A stretch of DNA of 64,000 bases from Agrobacterium rubi TR3 = NBRC 13261 (lineage in GTDB: Bacteria; Pseudomonadota; Alphaproteobacteria; Rhizobiales; Rhizobiaceae). Under the pieces are notes generated by a model. That model made no database searches, had not been told where the DNA came from, and saw only the letters and a program-made list of their open reading frames with translations. A program made the position numbers and the translations under genes. Position 1 is the stretch's first letter, and every line of letters begins with the position of its first letter. Positions 26,160 through 33,860 of the stretch are shown here, piece after piece. Location: positions 62,001-126,000 of the forward strand of contig NZ_BBJU01000013.1 in NCBI RefSeq assembly GCF_000739935.1. The letters run 5' to 3'.

Positions 26160-27691
26160 GCGAACGAGCGGCGGCGCGGCTGGACGACCGGGACGTCCTC
26201 AACGGCTGGAATGCTCTGCAGCACCCGCTTGGCCGGCAGGATGGCAATGACCTCAGTGCCTTCGCGCAATCTGGATTTCAACACGAACTGACCGTCATGT
26301 TTGGACAGGATAGCTTGAACAATGGGAAGACCGAGGCCTGTTCCCTGTTCGGCGCTCTTGATGGCGATGGAGCCCTGTCCGAAAGCCGATAGAACGACCG
26401 GGATTTCGTCTTCGGGAATGCCGGGGCCGTTGTCCTTGATGGAGACGTATTGCCCGCCGCTGGCCGTCCATCCCGCCTTGATAGAGATTTCACCGCCCTG
26501 CGGCGTGAACTTCACGGCGTTGGACAACAGGTTCAAAATCACCTGGCGCATGGCTTTTTCATCTGCCCAGACATGGGGCAGGGTGTTTTCGAACTGCTGG
26601 GAAATGCGGATGTTCTTGGCACGCGCGCGCAGCTGGATCATGCCCACGCAATCCTCAGCGATTTCCAGAATGCCGATGGCTTCTTCCTGCAAGTCGTAAC
26701 GACCGGCCTCGATGCGCGAGAGGTCGAGGATTTCGTTGATGAGATCGAGAAGATGTTGGCCTGAGCGGTGAATGTCGCCGGAATATTCCTTGTAGAGCGG
26801 ATTGTTGAGGGGACCCAGCACCTCCGATGCCATGACTTCGGAAAATCCAAGGATGGCATTGAGCGGCGTGCGCAGCTCGTGCGACATGGAGGCAAGAAAG
26901 CGCGACTTCGCCATATTGGCTTCCTCAGCGCGCCGACGGGCCTCATCCGACATGGATTTGGCCACTTCCAGCTCGGCAATCAGATCGTCCTTTTCCGACT
27001 GGAAGGACAGCAGTTTCAGGTTGGAGAGGTATAGCCGCTTGGTAACATGATGGCAAAACAGCATGGCCATGGAAAACATCAGCGCAAGACCGATTTCCAT
27101 CGGGTTGCGCGAAAGGGCTGCGGTTACACAGAGCGCGACAAGCACCGGGAGAAACGTCATCAGCATCGCACGTCGCAGCAGGGAGCTCGACATCGAGGTG
27201 ATCGACAGGGCAATCAACAGGGTCGATCCCTTGTAGAACATGATCAGCGACGGGTCGCCCGGCTCTATTTTCTGGAGCGCAAAAAGCACCCATGTAAGAC
27301 CGATGACGATCTGCGTGGTGAGAAAGATGTTGTTCCAGGTGTTGAGATTTGCAGCGTTGAGCTCTTGTCGAGAGGCTTTTCGGGCAAAGAATAGGGCCAG
27401 CGCGTGGGCTGACAGCGCCAGCACAGCCCAGCCGACGATTTGCGGATCGCGGCTGATATAGATGCCTATGCCTGTTGCTAGCACGATGAAAAGCGGCATG
27501 ATCGTTGCGCTTTGCAGCGTTTCGAGCACGTGCATTTGCAGCATATCGCGCTCGAACACGCTGGTGGTGACAGGGCCGTATTGCAAGCGCTCACGCGTCA
27601 ACTTGACCGTGTCGAACACAGCCTTGTTGCGCCGTGTCCGGGACCGGTCGACGATATTCTTGTCGGCAGTGGTGCTAGCGCTCTTACTCAT
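26156..27691 (-). CDS. Membrane sensor histidine kinase, PleC/DivJ-like
   Basis: 511 residues. The N-terminal half contains about six hydrophobic helices (roughly 60-215), then a short coiled coil (about 235-270), a HisKA domain with the phospho-acceptor His in SMSHELRTPLNAILGFSEVM, and a HATPase_c domain with N box (NLLSNAVKF), G1 (DNGPGIP) and G2 (GTGLGLPI). The DHp sequence is of the PleC/DivJ/PdhS group that acts on DivK in alphaproteobacteria. No response regulator is adjacent, which is usual for that group. Which of these kinases it is cannot be said from sequence alone. Confidence 0.85.
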   Translation of the reverse strand: MSKSASTTADKNIVDRSRTRRNKAVFDTVKLTRERLQYGPVTTSVFERDMLQMHVLETLQSATIMPLFIVLATGIGIYISRDPQIVGWAVLALSAHALALFFARKASRQELNAANLNTWNNIFLTTQIVIGLTWVLFALQKIEPGDPSLIMFYKGSTLLIALSITSMSSSLLRRAMLMTFLPVLVALCVTAALSRNPMEIGLALMFSMAMLFCHHVTKRLYLSNLKLLSFQSEKDDLIAELEVAKSMSDEARRRAEEANMAKSRFLASMSHELRTPLNAILGFSEVMASEVLGPLNNPLYKEYSGDIHRSGQHLLDLINEILDLSRIEAGRYDLQEEAIGILEIAEDCVGMIQLRARAKNIRISQQFENTLPHVWADEKAMRQVILNLLSNAVKFTPQGGEISIKAGWTASGGQYVSIKDNGPGIPEDEIPVVLSAFGQGSIAIKSAEQGTGLGLPIVQAILSKHDGQFVLKSRLREGTEVIAILPAKRVLQSIPAVEDVPVVQPRRRSFA

Positions 27692-27798
27692 TTACACAAC
27701 GCGGATAATGCATGGACTTGCAGGCTAGTCGGAAAATCTTAAGAAGATGCTGCTGCTAAAGGATTTGTTTGCCATTTTTAAAAAGGGTTTGTTCTTAC

Positions 27799-28377
27799 AT
27801 GAGACGAAAGTCAGGCCGGGGTTTCCGGCCCATCAGGGACGGATTCATCTTTATTTTGATGATGGTGCTGGGCGTCTTGATCGCCGCACGGCTGGATGGC
27901 GTGAATCAGGAGCGGTTTGCCGGTGGGTTTTATGCGGTTGATGGCGATACGATTGGGCTCGACAACAAGCGGTTCCGTTTGATTGGTATCGATGCGCCGG
28001 AGAAGAGCCAGAGCTGTCAGAGCGATAAGGGCGAATGGGCGTGCGGTGAGGAGGCCAAGGGCTATTTGGCTGATATTGTCAAAAGCGGTGCTGTCGAGTG
28101 TTTTGGAAACGAGCGTGACAAATACAAGCGCCTGCTGGTGCGCTGCGCGGTAAACGGACAAGATGTGGCGGGGCAGATGGTGTCAGCGGGATATGCGGTG
28201 ACGACGGAATATTTTCTGTTTTCCGATGAGCAGGCCCAGGCGCAAGCGCGTCGGGCGGGCATCTGGTCCGGCACCTTCGAACAACCCAGAGATTGGCGGC
28301 GGGAACACAAAGCCGCCGATATGGATGTGCCGCTTGCTGGCGTGCTCAGCCTGGTTCGTCATGTCCTGGGATGGTAG
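27799..28377 (+). CDS. Secreted or membrane-anchored thermonuclease-like (SNase) protein
   Basis: 192 residues from the ATG at 27799 (MRRKSGRGF); an in-frame ATG at 27769 adds ten residues. One hydrophobic helix (about 15-33, FIFILMMVLGVLIAA) is followed by an SNase/OB-fold domain. The Ca/phosphate-site motifs RLIGIDAPE and DKYKRLLVRC are present, so the active-site Arg, Asp and Glu are conserved. Extra Cys pairs could form disulfides in the periplasm. It is followed 6 nt later by the uracil-DNA glycosylase-like gene and may be co-transcribed with it. Confidence 0.87.
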   Translation: MRRKSGRGFRPIRDGFIFILMMVLGVLIAARLDGVNQERFAGGFYAVDGDTIGLDNKRFRLIGIDAPEKSQSCQSDKGEWACGEEAKGYLADIVKSGAVECFGNERDKYKRLLVRCAVNGQDVAGQMVSAGYAVTTEYFLFSDEQAQAQARRAGIWSGTFEQPRDWRREHKAADMDVPLAGVLSLVRHVLGW

Positions 28378-28383
28378 GGTTAC

Positions 28384-29031
28384 GTGATGTTGGCTAAGGC
28401 GGAACAAGAGCGTGCGCTCGAGGCGTTGCGTCACGACATTGCGCGGTGTCGCATCTGTCGCGATGCGCCAATGAGAGGCGTCGAAGACCGCTTGCCGCAC
28501 GAGCCGCGGCCTGTCGCTGTCATATCCGACAAGGCCAGAATTCTGATTGCTGGACAGGCACCGGGATTGCGCGTCCATGAGAGCGGGCTGCCGTTTGACG
28601 ATGCCTCGGGAAATCGCCTGCGGGATTGGCTGACTGTCAGCCGCGAGACGTTTTACGATCGTGATGTGTTTGCCATCGTGCCGATGGGGTTCTGTTTTCC
28701 GGGCTATGATGCCAAGGGCAGTGATTTGCCACCACGGCGGGAATGCGCGCCGCGGTGGCGCGACGCAGTGATGGCGTCCATGCCGCAGATCGAACTGGTG
28801 TTGGCCATCGGCCAATATGCGCAGGCCTGGCATCTGGGCCTGCGCCGGATGAAGACGATGACGGAAACCGTGCAGAACTGGCGCAGCTATCTGCATTCCA
28901 ATCAGGGCTTGCCCGTTCTTCCTCTGCCGCATCCGAGCTGGCGCAATAGTGCGTGGTTGCGTAAAAATCCCTGGTTCGAAGCAGAGCTTTTGCCGGTGCT
29001 GCGACAGAATGTGGAAAGACTATCAATCTGA
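28384..29031 (+). CDS. Uracil-DNA glycosylase superfamily protein with Fe-S cluster cysteines
   Basis: 215 residues starting GTG at 28384 or ATG at 28387. The superfamily motif A is GQAPG (57-61) and the C-terminal motif is HPSWRN (183-188). Four Cys at 22, 25, 104 and 121 match the spacing of the cluster-binding cysteines in family 4/5 uracil-DNA glycosylases. In motif A the usual catalytic acidic or polar residue is replaced by a simple GQAPG-L, so the substrate may differ from uracil. It lies directly after the SNase-like gene. Confidence 0.82.
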   Translation: MMLAKAEQERALEALRHDIARCRICRDAPMRGVEDRLPHEPRPVAVISDKARILIAGQAPGLRVHESGLPFDDASGNRLRDWLTVSRETFYDRDVFAIVPMGFCFPGYDAKGSDLPPRRECAPRWRDAVMASMPQIELVLAIGQYAQAWHLGLRRMKTMTETVQNWRSYLHSNQGLPVLPLPHPSWRNSAWLRKNPWFEAELLPVLRQNVERLSI

Positions 29032-29097
29032 AACAAATTTCTTTTTTTCTGATTTTTTTAGTGTAAACAGAGGATAATAATTCTGGAGGAGAGTAGA

Positions 29098-29586
29098 TTG
29101 GACCGCCTCGACCGAAAAATACTGCGTATTCTGCAAGAAGACTCCACACTGGCAGTTGCCGATCTGGCCAAGAAAGTCGGACTTTCCACCACGCCATGCT
29201 GGCGCCGTATCCAGAAAATGGAAGAAGATGGCGTGATCCGCCGTCGCGTCGCCATTCTGGACGCCGCCAAGGTCAACACCAAGGTCACGGTCTTCGTTTC
29301 GATCCGCACCGCGTCCCATTCCATCGAATGGTTGAAGCGCTTTTCCGAGGTCGTTTCCGAATTTCCCGAAGTGGTAGAGTTCTACCGAATGAGCGGTGAC
29401 GTGGACTACCTGCTACGCGTCGTCGTTCCAGATATTGCCGCGTATGATGCGTTCTACAAGCGCATGATCGCCAAGATCGAAATTCGCGACGTTTCGTCTG
29501 TGTTTGCGATGGAGCAGATCAAATACACGACCGAACTGCCGCTGGATTATATGCTGTTGGATAACGCAAAGTCCGGCGAAGAGTGA
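29098..29586 (+). CDS. Lrp/AsnC family transcriptional regulator
   Basis: 162 residues starting at a TTG (29098) supported by a strong Shine-Dalgarno sequence (GGAGGAGAG) 3-11 nt upstream. Residues 2-50 form the helix-turn-helix (DRLDRKILRILQEDSTLAV, then LSTTPCWRRIQKM), and the remainder is the RAM ligand-binding domain with EFYRMSGDVDYLL. It probably senses an amino acid. Its target is not evident: the upstream gene is the DNA glycosylase and the downstream gene is convergent. Confidence 0.92.
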   Translation: MDRLDRKILRILQEDSTLAVADLAKKVGLSTTPCWRRIQKMEEDGVIRRRVAILDAAKVNTKVTVFVSIRTASHSIEWLKRFSEVVSEFPEVVEFYRMSGDVDYLLRVVVPDIAAYDAFYKRMIAKIEIRDVSSVFAMEQIKYTTELPLDYMLLDNAKSGEE

Positions 29587-29623
29587 CGGTGAGAGGCGCG
29601 CCAGTTGGTGCGCCCACTGTTTC

Positions 29624-29660
29624 TCTCCTCATTCCTGTGACGAGCACAGGAATGAGGAGA
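29624..29660. terminator. Perfect 16-bp hairpin between convergent genes
   Basis: Arms 29624-29639 and 29645-29660 pair perfectly around a 5-nt loop. It separates the Lrp gene from the convergent methyltransferase gene. No long T-run follows on either strand, so it is either a factor-assisted terminator or a short palindromic repeat. Confidence 0.6.
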
Positions 29661-29676
29661 ACCGAAGTTTACCCTA

Positions 29677-30510
29677 TCACCCCTTGAACTTCGCAATCAC
29701 CAGATGGCCCGGCGTCGGGTGGCCGTCCTGCATGCGCACGTTGATGTCGGTCACTTCGATGATGTCGAAGCCGGTCGAAGCGAGGCGTTCGCGGATATAG
29801 GTTTCCGAGTGGGCGAAACGCTGGTGCGGGCCGACCATGTACGGGCGACCGGCGAGCGTGTCGTCGGGCAGGGTTTCCGATGAGAAGATGAACAGGCCGC
29901 CTTCCACCATGTTTTCCGAAGCGCCGAAGAAGATCGGCTCCAACGCGCCGAGATAGGGCAGCACGTCGGTGGCGGTGATCAGATCGAAGGGCTCATCGTC
30001 ATTGTCCTCAAGGAAGTCTTCGACTTCCGCGACATAGAGCGTTTCGTAAAGGTCTTTCTCGTGGGCGATTTCGACCATGTTTTCGGAGAGATCAATGCCG
30101 GTGATGTCATCTGCCATGTCGCGCAGGGCTTCACCCGTCAGACCCGTGCCGCAGCCGAGATCGAGCACGCGCTTGAACGGGCCGAGTTGCAGCGTTTGCA
30201 GGCGCTGGCGCACGACCATCGGCACGGCGTAGCCCAACTGTTCCACGAGGATGTCCTCAAAGGCTTCGGCCTGCTGGTCGAACAGGGTCTCGACATAGGC
30301 ATCCGGCGCCTTGGGCGGCGTTTCACCGCGCCCCATGGAGGCGACGCGCACGGCTGCACCGCCATGGTCTTCCGGATCGATGGCCAGAACCTCTTCGTAG
30401 GCCTTGACCGCGGCGTCGATGTCGCCAGCCTTTTCCAAGGCAAGAGCGCGATGATAGGCTTCGGCCAGGGCTTCTTCGTCGATCTTCTGGTTCTTCGTCA
30501 TGGCAGGCAT
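29677..30510 (-). CDS. TPR-containing class I SAM-dependent methyltransferase
   Basis: 277 residues. Residues about 10-50 resemble a TPR hairpin pair (AYHRALALEKAGDIDAAV, then YEEVLAIDPED). The methyltransferase core follows, with motif I VLDLGCGTGLTGEAL near residue 115 and an acidic residue at the end of strand 2 (GIDLSENM). Substrate unknown; proteins of this layout are widespread in alphaproteobacteria. In-frame ATGs at 30510 and 30501 are both possible. It precedes the convergent hairpin at 29624-29660. Confidence 0.85.
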   Translation of the reverse strand: MPAMTKNQKIDEEALAEAYHRALALEKAGDIDAAVKAYEEVLAIDPEDHGGAAVRVASMGRGETPPKAPDAYVETLFDQQAEAFEDILVEQLGYAVPMVVRQRLQTLQLGPFKRVLDLGCGTGLTGEALRDMADDITGIDLSENMVEIAHEKDLYETLYVAEVEDFLEDNDDEPFDLITATDVLPYLGALEPIFFGASENMVEGGLFIFSSETLPDDTLAGRPYMVGPHQRFAHSETYIRERLASTGFDIIEVTDINVRMQDGHPTPGHLVIAKFKG

Positions 30511-30576
30511 CCGGGTTTTAGCTGAAATCCGAAGCCTGCTTAGTCGCCAAAGCCGTCAGGTGCAATCCTTGTTTGA

Positions 30577-30843
30577 TCAGTGAAGGATGAACTCACCCTT
30601 CAACGAGCGCCATTCCTGCGCGGAAATCAGCTGGCGGTGGACGTAGCGAACGGAGTGCAGCGGACCATCGAGCTTTTCCTTCCAGAATTTCAGAAAGCCC
30701 TGCATTTCAGGAAAATCCGGCGCAAGATCGTAGTTCTGCCAAAGGTAGGTCTGCAACAATGTGGGATGATCCGGCATGCGGTAGAGAATTTCGGCGGTGG
30801 TGACGCCGTAGCCCTTCAACATCATTTCCATGTCTTTGTTCAT
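30577..30843 (-). CDS. Usg family protein
   Basis: 88 residues from the ATG at 30843. It matches the alphaproteobacterial Usg-like family, first noted near the trp genes of Caulobacter, in the segments TAEILYRMPDHPTLLQTY and WQNYDLAPDFPEMQGFLKFW. The biochemical role is unknown. No trp gene is nearby here. It lies downstream of the ABC transporter genes on the same strand, 160 nt away. Confidence 0.85.
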   Translation of the reverse strand: MNKDMEMMLKGYGVTTAEILYRMPDHPTLLQTYLWQNYDLAPDFPEMQGFLKFWKEKLDGPLHSVRYVHRQLISAQEWRSLKGEFILH

Positions 30844-31003
30844 TGCATCTGCTCCCGTCGTTGGTGGTCGCCGATACCTGCGAGGTATCGAAGACCATGG
30901 GAACATGACAGGGTTAACCGAAGCTTGCGAAAAGCTGGGTTTGTCACAAAATTGTAACGTTTTTCAATCTGTTAGCATTCGATTTATGCGAGTGCTGCCA
31001 GCG

Positions 31004-31834
31004 CTATCTCGTCAGGTGCCGGGTGAGGCGTGCTTCCAGCCATGCCCAAGTATGGCGCAGGATTTCGACCATGGAGAGGTAGAAGATCGCCGCCCAGAGA
31101 TAGGTCTGGTAATCGAATGTGCGGGAAAATGCGTAGCGTGTCTGTCCCATGAGATCGTAAACAGTGACGATCGAGACGACGGCCGAGCCCTTGATCATCA
31201 GGATGATCTCATTGCCATAGGGGCGCAGCGCCACGATGAGGGCTTGCGGCAGGACGATTTTCCAAAAGGTGACCGCTTTCGAAATACCGAGAGAGGCTGC
31301 GCCTTCCAACTGGCCCTTTGGCACGCTCTGGATCGCGCCGCGCAGGATTTCCGCCTGATAGGCTGCGGTGTTGAGCGTCAGTGACAGCAAGCCGCAATAC
31401 CAGGCCTCGCGGAAAAACCACCAGAGGCCGACGGTTTCCATCTGTGGACGGAAACTTCCCAGGCCGTAATAGATGAGGAAGAGCTGGGCCAGAAGCGGGG
31501 TGCTGCGGAAAACGTAGACATAGATGTAGGCGAGGCTGCCGATGATCCGGTTTCTGGACATCCGCGCGAAGGCGATCGGCAGCGACAGCAGGGCACCGAG
31601 AATGATGGAGATGCCGACGAGCGTGATGGTCGTGAGCAAACCATCGAGATATCGCGGACCATAGCGCGTGAACTTGTCCACGTCCCAGTCATCGATCAGG
31701 CTGTAGACGAGCCCAAGTGCCAGAAGCAGCCAAAGGCCGGTGACGGTTACGCCAACGATTTTAGACAGGGATAGCGGCTTGGCTACGGCCGCCGGGGCCG
31801 GGCGCGCGGGAATGAGGTGTTCGCTGTGGCTCAT
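31004..31834 (-). CDS. Amino-acid ABC transporter permease (HisM/OccM type)
   Basis: 276 residues with a cytoplasmic N-terminal tail of about 35 residues and five predicted transmembrane helices. The EAA loop signature is near residues 188-207 (LEGAASLGISKAVTFWKIV). It resembles HisM, OccM and ArtM, the second permease of PAAT-family importers for polar or basic amino acids. It overlaps the upstream permease gene by 4 nt. No ATP-binding subunit gene follows; the next gene is usg. Confidence 0.92.
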   Translation of the reverse strand: MSHSEHLIPARPAPAAVAKPLSLSKIVGVTVTGLWLLLALGLVYSLIDDWDVDKFTRYGPRYLDGLLTTITLVGISIILGALLSLPIAFARMSRNRIIGSLAYIYVYVFRSTPLLAQLFLIYYGLGSFRPQMETVGLWWFFREAWYCGLLSLTLNTAAYQAEILRGAIQSVPKGQLEGAASLGISKAVTFWKIVLPQALIVALRPYGNEIILMIKGSAVVSIVTVYDLMGQTRYAFSRTFDYQTYLWAAIFYLSMVEILRHTWAWLEARLTRHLTR

Positions 31835-32634
31835 CGGCGCGCCTCCGAACGGCGCGACCAGCGGTCGATGAAGCCGAGGCCGAAGGACGAGATCAGGGCA
31901 AGGATGAGGTAGAGCAGGCAGGCAATGCCGTAGAAGAAGAAGGCTTCCTTGCTAACACGTGCCGCAATGCCCGTTTGGCGCAGAATATCCGACAGGCCGA
32001 TGATCGAGACATAGGACGTGTCCTTGAGCAGGATCATCCACAGATTCGTCATGCCGGGCAGGGCGATGCGCACGAGTTGGGGAATGATGATGAGGACCAT
32101 GGTGCGGCTGCGCGACAGGCCGAGCGCATCGCCAGCCTCATATTGTCCCTTGGGAATGGCGCGGAAGGCCGAGAGCAGCACTTCCGACGCATAGGACGAA
32201 AAGACCACCGACAGTGCAATCATGCCAGCAACGAAGGCGTTGATCTCGATTGGGCCGGTAAAGCCGATATAGCCACCGATGGACTGCAACAGCATCTGGA
32301 TGCCATAATAGACGATGAACAGCGTCAGCAGTTCTGGCAGGCCGCGGAAGATGGTGGTGTAGATGCCAGCGGCAAGCCGCAGCGATTTTTCGCTGGATTG
32401 CGCCGCAAGGGCAATAAGGAAACCAAGGGTCAGGCCGACAGGCAGGGTTGCGAGCGCAACTGAGATGGTGATCTTGACGCCAAAGCCGATTTCATCGCCC
32501 CAGCCCGCATCACCACAGGCAACGAGTGTGCCGTTGCCGAAAAGGGAGAAGATGCCGGCTGGCCCGCAAAAGGGATCGAAGAGATACGTCAGATAGGTCC
32601 AGAACGAACCTATGGCGGAAAATACTCCGCTCAT
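31831..32634 (-). CDS. Amino-acid ABC transporter permease (HisQ/OccQ type)
   Basis: 267 residues, with several transmembrane helices and the EAA loop YEAGDALGLSRSRTMVLIII. The N-terminal region includes a Cys-containing periplasmic segment (FDPFCGPAG, then ACGDAGWG). It is the first permease of a PAAT-type importer and overlaps the second permease gene by 4 nt, so the two are coupled. The binding-protein gene lies 115 nt upstream, separated by a strong hairpin that probably sets the ratio of binding protein to permease. Confidence 0.92.
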   Translation of the reverse strand: MSGVFSAIGSFWTYLTYLFDPFCGPAGIFSLFGNGTLVACGDAGWGDEIGFGVKITISVALATLPVGLTLGFLIALAAQSSEKSLRLAAGIYTTIFRGLPELLTLFIVYYGIQMLLQSIGGYIGFTGPIEINAFVAGMIALSVVFSSYASEVLLSAFRAIPKGQYEAGDALGLSRSRTMVLIIIPQLVRIALPGMTNLWMILLKDTSYVSIIGLSDILRQTGIAARVSKEAFFFYGIACLLYLILALISSFGLGFIDRWSRRSEARR

Positions 32635-32701
32635 GCCAATTTCCCCTGCGGTCTTTGCCGCTTGCTTCGTCGTGTTTTATGGTTTTGTTCTCAAACAAAA
32701 A

Positions 32702-32726
32702 TGGCGGAAGGGCAAGCCTTCCGCCA
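32702..32726 (-). terminator. Attenuating hairpin between binding-protein and permease genes
   Basis: A perfect 10-bp stem (TGGCGGAAGG with CCTTCCGCCA) around a 5-nt loop, 23 nt after the stop of the binding-protein gene. No T-run follows on the minus strand. Such structures typically protect the 5' message and reduce permease expression. Confidence 0.65.
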
Positions 32727-32749
32727 CGATATTTCAACAGAACAATCGC

Positions 32750-33523
32750 TTACTTGCCGTAGGCGTCGAAGTCGAAATACTTGTCGTTGATCTTTTTGTA
32801 TTCGCCGTTGGCGCGGATAGCGGCGATTGCGGCGGAGAATTTGTCAGCCAGCGCGGTGTCGCCCTTGCGAACCGCAATGCCTGCGCCCATACCGTTGATG
32901 GCCTCATCAACCGGCATTGGTGTCAGGATTTTGCAGCAGGCGCCTGCGTCGGATTTCACCCATTCGGAGAGAACGACGATATCGTCAATGACGCCATCGA
33001 TGCGGCCGTTGGTGATGTCGAGCTTGTATTCGTCAGCCGTCGGATAGAGCTTCAGTTCCGAATCCGCCAGATGCTTTTCGGCGTAGTTCGCGTGGGTGGT
33101 GGAACCCTGCGCGCCGATGGTCTTGCCCTTCAAATCCTCGACCGACTTGACAGGGCTGTCCTTTGGTACGGCAATGGCTGGAGGCGTGTTGTAATACTTC
33201 TTGGAGAAGTCGACCTTTTCGAGACGCTCAGGCGTGATCGACATGGACGCCACGATGGCGTCGAACTTCTTCGACTGCAGGGCGGGGATGATGCCGTCCC
33301 AATCGTTTGTGACGAAGGTGCATTCGGTCTTCATTTCAACGCAGAGCGCCTTGGCGATATCGATATCGAAGCCGGTCAGCGTGCCGTCTGCTTCAAGAAC
33401 GTTGAAGGGTGGGTAGGCGCCTTCCGTGCCGATGACGAGTTTGTCCTGCGCCATGGCGGCTCCGGAGAACAGCGAAACAGCAGCAATGGATGCTGCTGCA
33501 AGCAGACGGGTGGAAATACGCAT
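32750..33523 (-). CDS. Amino-acid ABC transporter periplasmic binding protein
   Basis: 257 residues from the ATG at 33523, with GAGAGGA as Shine-Dalgarno sequence. A signal peptide ends at AMAQ (about residue 22), and the mature protein begins DKLVIGTEGAYPPFNV, the family 3 solute-binding hallmark. The specific-binding segment near residue 88 (DGIIPALQSKKFDAIVASMSI in parts) is typical of basic or polar amino acids such as histidine, arginine or octopine-type opines. It heads a three-gene operon lacking an ATPase. The ligand cannot be set from sequence alone. Confidence 0.92.
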   Translation of the reverse strand: MRISTRLLAAASIAAVSLFSGAAMAQDKLVIGTEGAYPPFNVLEADGTLTGFDIDIAKALCVEMKTECTFVTNDWDGIIPALQSKKFDAIVASMSITPERLEKVDFSKKYYNTPPAIAVPKDSPVKSVEDLKGKTIGAQGSTTHANYAEKHLADSELKLYPTADEYKLDITNGRIDGVIDDIVVLSEWVKSDAGACCKILTPMPVDEAINGMGAGIAVRKGDTALADKFSAAIAAIRANGEYKKINDKYFDFDAYGK

Positions 33524-33860
33524 TGAGATCCTCTCTTTCGGCGTGTCAGCCGCACGGTTTGTTTGTTTTTTCCGTGCGGGAAATGTGTCGCGAGACCACC
33601 TTGCCCCAGTGGCTGGAGGCCGCGCTTGCCGGATAGTCTTACCCTTGCCTAAAAAATGCAACCCTAATCGTTTCGCACTGCACAGAACGCCACAAACAGT
33701 TCACGAAAAGGCCTTTATCTGTTCATTTCCGGTACAGAACAGCTGGGCCATGATCGGAACAAGGCTGCCATTCGCGCGTTGTTCAGCGCCCGCATGTGCA
33801 GACGCGTTTTTCAAAAGGCCGTGAGACAAGCGGTATGAGACTATTTTTAGGTGAGGAACT
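33524..33860. other. 337-nt divergent intergenic region
   Basis: It separates the divergent binding-protein and OmpA-family genes and must hold both promoters. No ORF with a recognisable product, no RNA gene and no strong hairpin was seen. A Shine-Dalgarno sequence (GTGAGGAAC) for the OmpA-family gene lies at 33851-33859. Confidence 0.5.
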
